A stretch of 64,000 nt of DNA from Planctomycetota bacterium (GCA_963204725.1 CAUJHH010000072.1:81655-145654), one strand, 5' to 3'; counted from the stretch's first letter, positions 7,393-16,252 are shown. Numbers and translations: made by a program. The notes: generated from the sequence alone by a model not told the origin.

Positions 7393-9117
7393 TCACACGA
7401 CGCTCATCAGGGTCTCCATGAGCTGGCGCGCGACCTCGATGATGCGTGCGCCGGCCTGGTACTGCTGCTGGAAATTCAAGAGGTTGATCGCCTCCTCGTC
7501 GAGGGAGACGCCGCTGACGGCGGCGCGTTGGCCATCCAGCGATTCTCGGACGACGGAGGTAGCGATCGACTCGGTTTCCGCTGCTGAGGACTCGGAGGCG
7601 GTGACGATGACGTGGTCACGCCAGGCGCCGAGGAGCGTGCGGCCATTGAGCGCGTCGATGCCCTTGCTCTCGAGCCCGGCCATGGCGAGGGCTCCGCCGT
7701 TCTCGATGAGAGCGCCGTCGTTCCAGGTGCCGACGCCCAGCAGGGAAGGGTTCGAATCGAGCGTGCTCGAGACACCGATGTCCACGGCGTTTGTCCCGGT
7801 GAAGTATCCGTTGAGCCCGAGCGTCGCGAGCGCGCCGGAGGAGTCGTCGGAGAAGGAGAACTCGAAGCCCGCCTGCGCGCTGAGCCGGAGCGAGCCGTCG
7901 GGCGCGAAGCTCGCGGACATTCCCGCGATCCCGCCGATGGCGGCGCGGAGATCATCGGCCGATGTGTCGTCGGAGGTGCCGGGCAGTCCTGCGGCGGTGA
8001 TGCCGTCCAGATCGACGTCGATTCGCACGGAGTTCACCGTTCCGGTCGCTGCGTTGCGGACATTGATGGTGAAGCCGCCGTTGGTCGGCGCGAAGGGGAG
8101 CCCCGCCAGGGTGGAGTTGGCCGGGTCGTTGAGAGCGAGCGAGCGATCGGCGGTTGGCATCGCGAGCGAGCCGGTGGTGGCGCGGAGCCACGAGTCGCCG
8201 ATGGAGGTCGAATGGATCTTGTTGACCTGGAAGATGAGCTGTGAGGCGAGGGCGTCGATGGCATCGATTGAGCGATCGACCGAGCCGTCGCGCTCGGCGA
8301 TCAGCGAGCCGATCGCGCCGGAGGTGGGCGAGAGGATCGAGCCGTCGTCACGGGTGGCGAGGCGGGTTGCGCCGTCGCTGGTTCGTGTCATGGTGACGCC
8401 ACGGCTGCTGCCGCCGAGGACGACGGGAGCGGATCCGACAAGGATGTCGACGGAGCCCCCGCGTTCGATGACGGTGACGTCCATGAGCGTCGAGAGTTCT
8501 TCGATGAGCGAGTCGCGCTGGTCGCGGAGTGTGTTGGCGGTGGATGCTCCCCCTTCGGTCTGCGAGATCGACTGATTCATGGTGGCGATCTGGTCGAGCA
8601 GGTCGTTGGCGCGGGAGGAGGTCGTTGCGAGTTCCTGGTTGATCGCGGTTTTTTGGGAGACGAGGTCGGAGCGGAGGCGCTGCACGTATGAGGAGAGCGA
8701 CTTGCCCTCCTGCACGACGACCGCGCTCGACTGGACGAGGTTGGCGCGTTCGGACCAGGCGTTGAAGAAAGATGAGAGTTGGGAGGAGAGGTCGTTGTCA
8801 CCGAGTTCGCCGAGCGTGGTCTCGATGGCGCCGAGGATGTTCTGGCGGGCGAGAGCGGCGTGCTCGTCGGAGAGGGCTCCGCGGGCGCGGTTTTCGAGCG
8901 AGACCGAGACCTGTCTCCTGATGTCCGAGACGGCGACGCCCATGCCGACGGATCCGGCGAGGCCGCCCCCCGCGCCGCGCATGGGCGAGAGGGTCGCGAT
9001 CTGGCGCCGGTAGCCGGGGGTCGCGGCGTTGGCCATGTTGTTGCCGGTCGTGGCGATGCCAAGCTGGCTTGCGCTCAGCGCGGTCCGACCGATCTGCATG
9101 GCGGCGGAGAGGCTCAT
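7393..9117 (-). CDS. flgK: Flagellar hook-associated protein 1 (FlgK)
   Basis: First hook-filament junction protein, 574 aa, close to the family norm. The N-terminus (MSLSAAMQIGRTALSASQLG followed by IATTGNNMANAATPGYRRQI) is the axial flagellar motif. It continues with the FlgK helical region (QLSSFFNAWSERANLVQSSA, NDLLDQIATMNQSI). The C-terminal axial segment (GVSLDEEAINLLNFQQQYQA, then GARIIEVARQLMETLMSVV) is canonical. Its start overlaps the stop of the upstream FlgN-like gene by 4 bases, so the chaperone and its client are translationally coupled. Confidence 0.96.
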   Translation of the reverse strand: MSLSAAMQIGRTALSASQLGIATTGNNMANAATPGYRRQIATLSPMRGAGGGLAGSVGMGVAVSDIRRQVSVSLENRARGALSDEHAALARQNILGAIETTLGELGDNDLSSQLSSFFNAWSERANLVQSSAVVVQEGKSLSSYVQRLRSDLVSQKTAINQELATTSSRANDLLDQIATMNQSISQTEGGASTANTLRDQRDSLIEELSTLMDVTVIERGGSVDILVGSAPVVLGGSSRGVTMTRTSDGATRLATRDDGSILSPTSGAIGSLIAERDGSVDRSIDAIDALASQLIFQVNKIHSTSIGDSWLRATTGSLAMPTADRSLALNDPANSTLAGLPFAPTNGGFTINVRNAATGTVNSVRIDVDLDGITAAGLPGTSDDTSADDLRAAIGGIAGMSASFAPDGSLRLSAQAGFEFSFSDDSSGALATLGLNGYFTGTNAVDIGVSSTLDSNPSLLGVGTWNDGALIENGGALAMAGLESKGIDALNGRTLLGAWRDHVIVTASESSAAETESIATSVVRESLDGQRAAVSGVSLDEEAINLLNFQQQYQAGARIIEVARQLMETLMSVV

Positions 9118-9653
9118 GTGGAGAGATCCAGTGCGGCGCAGGCCGGGGTTGTCGACTGGACCCTGCCGGCGCGGCCGTAGGTGCCGGCGTGGCTCAGCGC
9201 GGCACCGACCTGGGCCATGAGGCCGTGGGTGTGGGAGAGGAGGGAGCGGGTCGCGGATCGCACGATGGCCTGGCGAGTGCGCAGCACCTGGATCAACTCG
9301 CGGAGCTGGGCCGCCATGCCGAGGATCCGGTCTCTGGCCGGCTCCGGAAGGGTCTCGGCCAGCTGGGAGAGCGTGCGAGGCTCGTTTGCGCCCACGAGAG
9401 TGGCACGGGCACGCTCGAGGTCGGCAATCTCGACGAGGGCGGTGGTTTCCTGTTCCACTGCGGCACGGATCTCGTCGCCGCTCGCGTGTGAGAGGGCGAT
9501 GCGGTGCTGCTCGATGGCCTGGAGGAGGCGTTCGTGCGCCTGAAGCAATTTGGCAAGCAGGGCCTCGAGCTCTGTGCCGAGCGCATCGGCATCCATGCGA
9601 GGGTTCTCGCCGGATGCGGAGTCACGGGTTGGAGCGGGTCGCTTGCTCGACAT
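9114..9653 (-). CDS. FlgN-like export chaperone
   Basis: Predicted helical cytoplasmic protein, 179 aa, with FlgN features: a long N-terminal helix (LEALLAKLLQAHERLLQAIE), a second helix (AAVEQETTALVEIADLERAR), and a third helix (AAQLRELIQVLRTRQAIVRS). FlgN chaperones FlgK and FlgL to the export gate. The assignment rests on the coiled-coil pattern and on position: it lies directly before flgK with a 4-base overlap. The start at 9653 has GGAG 7 bases upstream; an internal ATG at 9596 is possible. The sequence is too divergent for certainty from motifs alone. Confidence 0.75.
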   Translation of the reverse strand: MSSKRPAPTRDSASGENPRMDADALGTELEALLAKLLQAHERLLQAIEQHRIALSHASGDEIRAAVEQETTALVEIADLERARATLVGANEPRTLSQLAETLPEPARDRILGMAAQLRELIQVLRTRQAIVRSATRSLLSHTHGLMAQVGAALSHAGTYGRAGRVQSTTPACAALDLST

Positions 9654-9699
9654 GGAGCGTCTCCGACGCGGGGCGCGCTGGCGCGCCAGGTGGGTCTGG

Positions 9700-10068
9700 T
9701 CAGCCCTGCCTCATTCGCAGATCGCGTGCCAATCGGTCGACGAGCGGGAATCGCGCTGCCCGGGTGAGCTCTCGCGCAATGTGCGCATCCATGAGCGCAC
9801 CAAACTGCTTCTCGCTTTGCGATGGCGCAAACGGTTCGGCGGCCCACGAGGACTCTCTTGCTTCGGCCAGGATGGGCTGGACGAGTGCGACAGCGACAAA
9901 CGTCTCTGCGACCTCGTGCGGCGAAGACTTGCTGCTGAGGGGGCCGCGTTCCGCGATCGAGAGGATCTCGGCGAACGATCGCTGATCCCCGGTGACCGTG
10001 TTCGCGGGCGAGAGGGCGGGGTTGAGTCGGGTCGGATCGAGGCCCACGAGCGTTCCGATCGATTGCAT
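9700..10068 (-). CDS. FlgJ N-terminal-type rod-binding protein
   Basis: Protein of 122 aa resembling the rod-binding N-terminal domain of FlgJ without the muramidase domain, as in many bacteria outside the gamma-proteobacteria. The characteristic part is near the C-terminus: EKQFGALMDAHIARELTRAA, then FPLVDRLARDLRMRQG, comparable to the family pattern of ...M.d..ia..la....GiGLA..i..ql. It would cap or chaperone rod assembly in the periplasm. The ATG at 10068 has GGAG about 9 bases upstream; the longer open frame seen upstream is the flgI gene read out of frame. It starts 23 bases after flgI, the usual flgI-flgJ order. Confidence 0.75.
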   Translation of the reverse strand: MQSIGTLVGLDPTRLNPALSPANTVTGDQRSFAEILSIAERGPLSSKSSPHEVAETFVAVALVQPILAEARESSWAAEPFAPSQSEKQFGALMDAHIARELTRAARFPLVDRLARDLRMRQG

Positions 10069-10091
10069 GGGTGGGGTCTCCGGCTCGGGGT

Positions 10092-11204
10092 TCAGTCCAC
10101 GACCAGGCGTGCGTGCAGGCGTCCGGACTTGTGGAGGGTCTGGAGGATCTCGATCTGGTCCTGCGAGGAGATGTCCAGTCGGTCCAGAGCGCGGAGGAGG
10201 TCGGTCAGGCGGGCCTGCTCGGCGGGCCTTGCGTCGGTTTCGACCCCGGCCCATCGTGTTCGCTCGATCATGGGATCGGCGGCGGAGGGTTCCGGGGGCG
10301 GGACTGTGGTCGTGATCGTGAGATCTTTGTGGGTGATCGCGACAGGGCCGATGCGCACGTCCTTGGTGACGATGATCGCGCCGGTCCGTGAGTTCACGAC
10401 CACCATTGCGGGCAGGTGGAGGAGCTCGGGGTTGACGGGTGTGCTCATCACATCCGCGACAAATGGTCCCGGGCTTTCGAGTTCGGGGTCGGGGATCACA
10501 ATGCGCACGATGCGGTCGTCGATCTGAGTGGCGACGGCCGGGCCGCGGTGGATCGGAGAGGCGAAGTAGCCATCGTTGATGGCGATGGCAACCTGGGAAG
10601 CAGCACTCCAGCCGGCGAAGGCCGGTTCGAGCACGAGGTCGAAGGTGCGCGAGACAGCGCCAGTGGGCACGTCGCGCACCATGCGTGCCCCGAGGCGGAC
10701 ACGCCCCGTGGTCTGGATGGTGGGATCCTCGATGTCGACCGCGCCCTCGGCGATGGCGAAGACGGCCTGGCCGGGAATGGGACCGGAGAGGGGCGAGAGA
10801 AAGAGACGTCCGCCCTTGATGGACTTGGCGGAGTTGAGGGTGGCGACGTGGACGTCGAGCCGGTCGTCGGTGAGGGCGCCGGTGGCAGGGATGGTGCAGG
10901 TGACCATGACCAATGCGACGGACTTGCTCTTTTGAAGCTCGCGGAGGTCGGGGACCGGGACGCCCGCGTTCTGGAGTACCTGGGCGAGGGGGCGTGCGGA
11001 GACGAGTTCTTTGCCCGAGTCGCCGGTGCCGGGGAGGCCCATGACGAGCCCGACGCCTCGGAGGACGGACTCGCCCTCTCCCTTCAGGCGAGCGAGATCC
11101 TTGATGGTGATGCTCTGGGCGTTGGAGGTGCGGGCAAGGGGGATCGAGGCAACAAGTGCGCAGAGCGCAAAGACGACGATCCGAATGGGTAGGGGCTTGC
11201 GCAT
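10092..11204 (-). CDS. flgI: Flagellar P-ring protein FlgI
   Basis: Forms the periplasmic ring around the flagellar rod in diderm bacteria. It is 370 aa, the normal size, with a signal peptide of about 29 residues (RIVVFALCALVASIPLA core). Family motifs are visible: IKDLARLKGEGESVLRGVGL, VMGLPGTGDSGK, VTCTIPATGALTDDRLDVHV and, late, LLHLPAMVVVNSRTGAIIV. The start at 11204 is chosen because the signal peptide begins there and GGGAG lies 6 bases upstream. It heads the locus with a sigma-54-like sequence just upstream. A partner FlgH (L-ring) is not in the window. The presence of FlgI argues for an outer membrane and peptidoglycan layer in this organism. Confidence 0.95.
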   Translation of the reverse strand: MRKPLPIRIVVFALCALVASIPLARTSNAQSITIKDLARLKGEGESVLRGVGLVMGLPGTGDSGKELVSARPLAQVLQNAGVPVPDLRELQKSKSVALVMVTCTIPATGALTDDRLDVHVATLNSAKSIKGGRLFLSPLSGPIPGQAVFAIAEGAVDIEDPTIQTTGRVRLGARMVRDVPTGAVSRTFDLVLEPAFAGWSAASQVAIAINDGYFASPIHRGPAVATQIDDRIVRIVIPDPELESPGPFVADVMSTPVNPELLHLPAMVVVNSRTGAIIVTKDVRIGPVAITHKDLTITTTVPPPEPSAADPMIERTRWAGVETDARPAEQARLTDLLRALDRLDISSQDQIEILQTLHKSGRLHARLVVD

Positions 11205-11238
11205 CTCGTACTCCCGGCTGGGGCCGAGAGTGGATGAC

Positions 11239-11253
11239 GCGAACGGGATGCCA
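11239..11253 (-). promoter_or_regulatory. Possible sigma-54 promoter before flgI
   Basis: The minus-strand sequence TGGCATCCCGTTCGC has GG and GC ten bases apart, with TGGCA at the -24 box. The -12 box (TTCGC) departs from TTGC. The expected transcript start would fall about 20-25 bases before the flgI ATG. It is one match found by eye in GC-rich DNA, so it is weak. Confidence 0.3.
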
Positions 11254-11450
11254 CGCGTTTGGGCGTGATGGGCGCGCACTCCCGCCGATCGACGGCCAGG
11301 ACACCGGCGGCACCGGATGACGCTCGCTTATGGCTGCTGCGATCAAGCCCTGACCAGTTTCACGGGACACCCGTGCACCGGGCCCGGCCGTCGATCGGCG
11401 GGAGTGGGGCAATGGTACGCCGCATGGGCTATCGCGTACACTGACTCGCC

Positions 11451-12731
11451 GTGCGCCGCTCGCCCCTCCAACAAGAGACGCTCGCCGAGGCCCAGCAGCG
11501 GTCTCGGATCACTGTGATCAACTTTGTGCGTCTGGCGTTCGTGGTGATCTTCACGATCGCATCCTTTCTCTATGTGAACGAGCTGGCGGACGACCCCGCG
11601 ACGGGGGAGGCGCGGCTGCGGAATGTCCCGTGGACGATCGCCATCGTGCTGATGATCGGCGCGGTCGTGGTGGCGGCGGACATCCTGACGCCCCGGAAGC
11701 GGATCTCGACGCTGGTGGGGATTCTGGTGGGCCTCGCGGCGGGCATGCTCGCGACGTGGGCGTTCGGCCAGCTCATCGATCTGCTCGCGGTGCTGTACGG
11801 CTTCGAGGGCGACAAGCACAAGACGGTGGTGCAGGCGGTCAAGCTGCTGCTGGGCGTCTGCTTCGTGTACCTGGCGATCACGGTCGTGCTGCAGACGCAG
11901 GATGACTTCCGGCTGGTGATCCCGTACGTGGAATTCGCCAAGGAGATCCGCGGGACGCGGCCGCTCCTCCTGGACTCTTCGGTCCTGATCGACGCGCGTT
12001 TCGCGGAACTGGGCGAGACGGGGGTGATCCAGTCTCCCGTGATCATTCCGTCGTTCGTGATCGCGGAGCTCCAGCTTCTGGCCGATCAGTCGGACAAGAC
12101 CAAGAGGGCGCGGGGGCGGCGCGGCCTGGATGTAGTGAGCAAGCTGCAGCGATCGGCAAAGCTGGACGTATCGATCGATGAGACGCTGCTGCCGGGCAAG
12201 GCCGTCGATCAGTTGCTGATCGAGCTCGGCCATCGCATGTCGGCGATTGTGGTGACGACTGATACCGGGCTTGCGCGCGTCGCGGCGATCAAGGGCGTCT
12301 CGGTGGTGAACATCCACGAACTCGCGTCGGCGCTCAAGCCGTCGGTCTCCATTGGTGACGCTTTCTCGACTCGGATCGTCAAGCTCGGCGAGCAGCCGGG
12401 GCAGGGCGTCGGGTATCTCGAGGATGGCACGATGGTCGTTGTCGATGATGCGAGAGATCGCGTGGGTGCGACGTTGCACGTCGTCGTGACTTCGACGCTG
12501 CAGACCGCTGCGGGTCGGCTGGTCTTTGCCCGGATCAACGGCGAAGACGTCGGGTCGGGACGGGATGGCGAGAGCGACAGGGATGGAGGCGCCGGAGGGG
12601 ACGGGTCTCCTCTGGGCGTTCCAGATGAGCCGGGCGAGAGGGAGCCACCGGGTCCGGCGGCCCCACGAGCAGGGCAAGATCCGAAGGGCCCATTCCGGCG
12701 CGGGAAGAGTCCGAGAAACCCCCGGCGATAG
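11451..12731 (+). CDS. PIN-TRAM domain membrane protein (YacL-like)
   Basis: Membrane-anchored putative ribonuclease, 426 aa. Membrane segments occur at about residues 22-42, 62-80, 85-110 and 125-147. A PIN domain starts at LLLDSSVLIDARFAEL (acidic catalytic Asp in DSSVLIDAR), with further acidic residues in PSFVIAELQLLADQ and VVTTDTGLARVA. A TRAM domain follows (GVGYLEDGTMVVVDDARDRV). The last about 60 residues are low complexity, rich in Gly, Asp, Arg and Pro. This order matches the Bacillus YacL family, whose exact substrate is unknown. The start is GTG with no Shine-Dalgarno; a TACACT box ends 8 bases before it, so the mRNA may be leaderless. It is divergent from flgI. Confidence 0.88.
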   Translation: MRRSPLQQETLAEAQQRSRITVINFVRLAFVVIFTIASFLYVNELADDPATGEARLRNVPWTIAIVLMIGAVVVAADILTPRKRISTLVGILVGLAAGMLATWAFGQLIDLLAVLYGFEGDKHKTVVQAVKLLLGVCFVYLAITVVLQTQDDFRLVIPYVEFAKEIRGTRPLLLDSSVLIDARFAELGETGVIQSPVIIPSFVIAELQLLADQSDKTKRARGRRGLDVVSKLQRSAKLDVSIDETLLPGKAVDQLLIELGHRMSAIVVTTDTGLARVAAIKGVSVVNIHELASALKPSVSIGDAFSTRIVKLGEQPGQGVGYLEDGTMVVVDDARDRVGATLHVVVTSTLQTAAGRLVFARINGEDVGSGRDGESDRDGGAGGDGSPLGVPDEPGEREPPGPAAPRAGQDPKGPFRRGKSPRNPRR

Positions 12732-12912
12732 GCCGCGTATGTTCAAGTGAGGCAAGGGATTCCGGTCGTTCCGGACCGCCTCGCGTCCACGCTCGTTGAA
12801 TTCGACCGACCCGCTGGCCATTGCTCGGCCATCGGGCATGTTGTCCATATCGCCAACGCGATGGAGCCCCAAAGGCACCCAAGCACTTGCGAAGCACAAC
12901 AGGAGATATGAG

Positions 12913-13545
12913 ATGAAGCGCACGAACATGTGGGCCGGGATGTCACTCTGTCTGATCGCGAACGTCGCTGCCGCCGACATCATCGGAGTTTCCGGGGCCG
13001 GCCAGCTTGTCTCTCCGCCGATGTCTCTGGATGCGGGCGCACTCGACAGTGCCACAACGGTCTTCGGCATCAATGAGCGACAGGATATCGCGCTGCCCTA
13101 CAACCTGAGTGTTGACTGGACCGAGCACGGGATGCTCGGTGACACGGCTTCTCTCCGCGGCAACCTGATCCCCGCGGGAACGCGCATTTCCAGCCACCTG
13201 ATCCATATGGACACGGATACCGATATCCAGATGCTGATCGAGGCGTCCTTCACGTTCGACAGGCCGATCCTCGGCATCATCGTGACGAGGGAGAACCTGC
13301 TCGCTTCGGATGTGGACCTTGGTTTCGCGACGACGCTCTACAGCCTGAACGAGTGGCGCGGCGTGGAGCTCGATGCACTCGACAGGGTGTCGGTCGATCT
13401 GGAGTCGAATTCCGTGTGGGTTCGCCTGCAGCAGACGACCGAGGTCGACGAGATTCGCGTGATCACGGGGATTGTTCCGGCTCCGGGCTCGCTGGCTCTG
13501 CTGGGCGGAGCGGGCATCCTGGGCGGCCGCCGTCGTCGCCGCTGA
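12913..13545 (+). CDS. Exported protein with PEP-CTERM-like sorting tail
   Basis: Secreted protein of 210 aa with a signal peptide (MWAGMSLCLIANVAAADIIG) and a C-terminal tail of VPAPGSLALLGGAGILGG followed by five Arg. The tail has the three parts of a PEP-CTERM signal (short Pro motif, hydrophobic helix, basic end), though the motif reads PAP instead of PEP, a variant common in planctomycetes. Such tails direct exosortase processing; no exosortase is in the window. The body is beta-rich without a recognised domain. The start at 12913 is supported by AGGAG 7 bases upstream, and the open frame further upstream is noncoding. A terminator follows at 13620, so it is probably monocistronic. Confidence 0.85.
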   Translation: MKRTNMWAGMSLCLIANVAAADIIGVSGAGQLVSPPMSLDAGALDSATTVFGINERQDIALPYNLSVDWTEHGMLGDTASLRGNLIPAGTRISSHLIHMDTDTDIQMLIEASFTFDRPILGIIVTRENLLASDVDLGFATTLYSLNEWRGVELDALDRVSVDLESNSVWVRLQQTTEVDEIRVITGIVPAPGSLALLGGAGILGGRRRRR

Positions 13546-13619
13546 ACGAACAAACCCGCGTCCGGCCGGCACGAGGCCCGAGGCGCGATCTGAACCACCC
13601 GTTTCGTTCCCTTCGTGCG

Positions 13620-13656
13620 GCATGGACCCCGGCTTCCCCCGGGGTTCATGCTTTTT
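13620..13656 (+). terminator. Intrinsic terminator after the PEP-CTERM-like gene
   Basis: GCATG plus a GC-rich stem (ACCCCGG / CCCGGGGT) and the complementary CATGC are followed by TTTTT at 13652-13656. It is a classical plus-strand rho-independent terminator, 75 bases after the stop. Confidence 0.85.
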
Positions 13657-13765
13657 GCGGTCGGACTCCGGATTCGGGGTGAGAGTTCACGCGCCGAGTG
13701 AAGTCATGCGAGATCGGGGTCGATAACCGGACTGGCTCGCGAGGTCGAGCCACGAGGATCTACCC

Positions 13766-14137
13766 ATGTCCGCAGTCTCACGCCGCCCCGCCGCAATCGG
13801 ATTCTTTGAATCAAAGCCCGGCTGCGAGCGCAGCCCCTATGGAGACCGGTTGATTTTCGAGCGACGAGGGGCGACGCGTTCGACGCTCGAAGGGAACGCG
13901 ATGGCGGCGTTCACGGACCCGTCCGGCGGGGTCGCGGTGGCCTTTGTTGAGCTCGTCGATGAGAGCTCGGATGGGCTTGGGATGCGCTGCACGCTCGATG
14001 TGGCGGTGGGTTCCGAGGTCACGCTCTACAACCTTCCTCGGAGCACGAGCGAGAAGGGGACGGTTGTGAGGTCGAGGACGACGGATGGAGTCTGCCACGT
14101 GGGGTGCCGCGTGAAGTACTCGCGCGTTGCGGCCTAA
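13766..14137 (+). CDS. Small PilZ-like domain protein
   Basis: Cytoplasmic protein, 123 aa. From about residue 33 it follows the PilZ pattern: Arg-rich start (FERRGATRSTLEGN), then VAFVELVDESSDGLGMRCTL, a gap, GSEVTLYNLP, GTVVRSRTTDGVCHVGCRV. PilZ domains bind cyclic-di-GMP through RxxxR and D/NxSxxG; here the second motif reads DESSDG and the first is loosely FERRGATR, so ligand binding is uncertain. GAGG lies about 9 bases before the ATG. It lies alone between a terminator and a convergent gene, and no partner is evident. Confidence 0.6.
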   Translation: MSAVSRRPAAIGFFESKPGCERSPYGDRLIFERRGATRSTLEGNAMAAFTDPSGGVAVAFVELVDESSDGLGMRCTLDVAVGSEVTLYNLPRSTSEKGTVVRSRTTDGVCHVGCRVKYSRVAA

Positions 14138-14155
14138 GAAACGACGAGCTGCGGC

Positions 14156-15097
14156 TCATTCGGACTCGATGAGCGGCCAGTAATCCAGCGGCGCGGAGTC
14201 TCGCGCGAGCGTGGCAACGGTCTCGCCGATGCGAGGAATGGCTTCGGGGTTCTTTGTTGCGGCCGCACTCTCCGGCGGAAGCACGAATCGGGCCGTGGCG
14301 GTCGAGGCGTCGATCGATTGCACATGCCCCATGAGTCCGCGCCAGAAGAGTTCCTGTCCGGCAAAGAGAGGCGAATCGGGCTCCACATAGAAAGTGACTG
14401 CGAAGGTTCTTGGATGCTCCGAGCCAATCATGTCGTTGTCGATAGGCAAGACCGTGGTGATACTTGCGACGATCGGCTCGTGATCGAGGAATGCGGCCCA
14501 GCCGCCCGGCACTTCAGGAAGTCCGAATGCTGGCATGTGCAAGTCATCGAAGTGGACGAGCGAGTACAAGAACCGAGGACCGACATTGCGACGCGCGAGT
14601 TTGTCGGCGTTTCGCTGTGCCTCGGCGACTTTGTCGGATGGCCTCTCTTGCGGCACTCTGGCGATGGCTCGGGCGCGCACACGAACCTGCTCAACAAAGT
14701 ACGATATTTGCGAGTCAGGGACGATGTACCTGCGATCTCCCCAGCGGACGAGGTACGCGCGGGATTGAACGTACTGAATCCAGTTGGGCTTTGCGTCTGG
14801 TTGGTGAGAGAGTTCGAGCACCCCATCGGCATGTCCGTTGATTTGAAGCGAGAATGACTCATTGCGCGAGCGGAAACACGTGTACCCGAAGAAGTTCACA
14901 GACTGAGCGGAGATCGTGCACGCGATTCCGTTCTCTCCCGGGCCTCTGGCCCAGTACTTTCCGCCCCACGAGTCTGCCCAGTCACCGTTCGCAGGTTGTT
15001 GCTCACTCAGGCTGGATTGAGGCGGAACGTCTTGCGCATACGAACCGGGGCTGAAGAGGCCCGCGAGCAGCAGTGGCAGCACGTGAGAGAACCGCAT
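14156..15097 (-). CDS. Secreted protein of unknown function
   Basis: I do not recognise this protein. It is 313 aa from the chosen start, with a signal peptide (MRFSHVLPLLLAGLFSPGSY, then AQD). The mature part has a Trp/Gly-rich segment (ADSWGGKYWARGPGENG), two Cys residues within about 15 residues (IACTISAQSVNFFGYTCF), probably a disulfide, and a charged helix of about 40 residues (QVRVRARAIARVPQERPSDK onward). The C-terminal half contains FAVTFYVEPDSPLFAGQELF. An ATG at 15112 is possible; 15097 is preferred because it places the signal peptide at the terminus. It begins about 20 bases after neuB, so it may be co-transcribed with it. Confidence 0.75.
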   Translation of the reverse strand: MRFSHVLPLLLAGLFSPGSYAQDVPPQSSLSEQQPANGDWADSWGGKYWARGPGENGIACTISAQSVNFFGYTCFRSRNESFSLQINGHADGVLELSHQPDAKPNWIQYVQSRAYLVRWGDRRYIVPDSQISYFVEQVRVRARAIARVPQERPSDKVAEAQRNADKLARRNVGPRFLYSLVHFDDLHMPAFGLPEVPGGWAAFLDHEPIVASITTVLPIDNDMIGSEHPRTFAVTFYVEPDSPLFAGQELFWRGLMGHVQSIDASTATARFVLPPESAAATKNPEAIPRIGETVATLARDSAPLDYWPLIESE

Positions 15098-15115
15098 GGC
15101 GGTTTCCAGCATACC

Positions 15116-16252
15116 TCAACCAGCGGTTGTTGCCCGAAGATCCTTCCAACAAATCGGCATGTCGGCAGGAATGCTGGAAGCGAGGGTGCGTCCGGAGAGG
15201 TGCGCGAGTTCGCACGCTGGCACGCCGGTGCCCGGTCGTTTGACGGTCAGATCGCTCGGTGTGAGCGTGTGGCCGGCGGGCATGGCACGCGTGGTCGTCA
15301 CGGATTGTCGCGAGACGCGGCGCACATCTTCTTCGATCGGGAGGACACGCTTGACGGGTTTGATCCCGGAGAACTCTGCTGCTCTGGTGTCGTCCTTGCA
15401 GGCCGTTGCCGCATCGCGTGCGAGTCTCACATACTGGGCGAATGCATCCGGAGCGAGCGAAGCGGCATGGTCCGGGCCCGCGGCGCGCGTGTTGTAGGTG
15501 AGGTGTTTCTCGAGGACGCATGCGCCGAGGCCGATGGCGATCGCGCCCGTTCCGACGCCCTGCGTGTGGTCGCTGTACCCGACGGGGCCGGCGTAGGTGT
15601 TGCGGAGGGCGAGGATGCCGCCGAGTTCGGCGTCTTCGACGGCAGTGGGATAGCTGCTGACGCACTGGAGCATGGCCATGCGCGAGCCCACGGTCGGGTC
15701 GATTGTGCCCATCCATCCGAGGGTTCGCACGATTTCGTCGATGGTGCTCGCGCCCGTGCTGATGATGAGGGGCTTGCGCGTACGCAGCAGACGCTCCAGG
15801 AGCGGTCGGTGCACGATGTCGGGCGAGGCGGTCTTGTAGGCATCCCAGGGGAGCGTTTCGGCTTCGTCGACGAGCTCGGTTGAGAAGACGGTGACGATGG
15901 CGTGGATGTTGCGGGCGTGGGCGCGATCGACGATGCGGGCCATGGATTCGATGGAGAGTTCGAGGCGGCGGAGCATCTCGATGGGGTCGCTCTCGCCGGC
16001 GGCGCTCTGGTAGGCCGCGAGCTTGGCGGCGGCGGACATGAGCCGGTCGGCCTCGAAGAGCTGGAGTTTGATGGCGTCGGCGCCGGCATCGGCGGCGGCG
16101 TCGGTCAGTTCAAGGGCGCGATCGACGGAGCCGTCGTGGTTCACGCCGATCTCTGCGATGATGTAGGGAGCGTGGCCGGTCGCAATCTCGCGCGTGCCGA
16201 TGCGCATCGGTTCCCATGAGTCGCCGCGGGTGCGTGAGCCCTTCTTGCGCAT
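15116..16252 (-). CDS. neuB: N-acetylneuraminate (nonulosonate) synthase NeuB family
   Basis: Condenses phosphoenolpyruvate with an N-acetyl hexosamine-type sugar to give a nonulosonic acid (sialic, legionaminic or pseudaminic type). The N-terminal TIM barrel shows YIIAEIGVNHDGSVDRALEL, AGADAIKLQLFEADRL, KTASPDIVHRPLLERLL, PLIISTGAST and VGYSDHTQGVGTGAIAIGLG, followed by ACVLEKHLTYN with the metal and PEP-site residues. A C-terminal SAF (antifreeze-like) domain ends the protein (MPAGHTLTPSDLTVKRPGTG). It is about 378 aa, normal for NeuB. The start is ambiguous: 16252, or 16207 (MRIGTREI), where homology begins. It lies 16 bases downstream of coaD. No other sialic acid genes are nearby, so the product cannot be specified. 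Confidence 0.9.
   Translation of the reverse strand: MRKKGSRTRGDSWEPMRIGTREIATGHAPYIIAEIGVNHDGSVDRALELTDAAADAGADAIKLQLFEADRLMSAAAKLAAYQSAAGESDPIEMLRRLELSIESMARIVDRAHARNIHAIVTVFSTELVDEAETLPWDAYKTASPDIVHRPLLERLLRTRKPLIISTGASTIDEIVRTLGWMGTIDPTVGSRMAMLQCVSSYPTAVEDAELGGILALRNTYAGPVGYSDHTQGVGTGAIAIGLGACVLEKHLTYNTRAAGPDHAASLAPDAFAQYVRLARDAATACKDDTRAAEFSGIKPVKRVLPIEEDVRRVSRQSVTTTRAMPAGHTLTPSDLTVKRPGTGVPACELAHLSGRTLASSIPADMPICWKDLRATTAG

Noticed and set aside
11343..13073. 576-codon minus-strand open frame over the PIN-TRAM gene
   Set aside because: Arg/Asp/His-rich shadow without motifs; PIN and TRAM motifs are on the plus strand.
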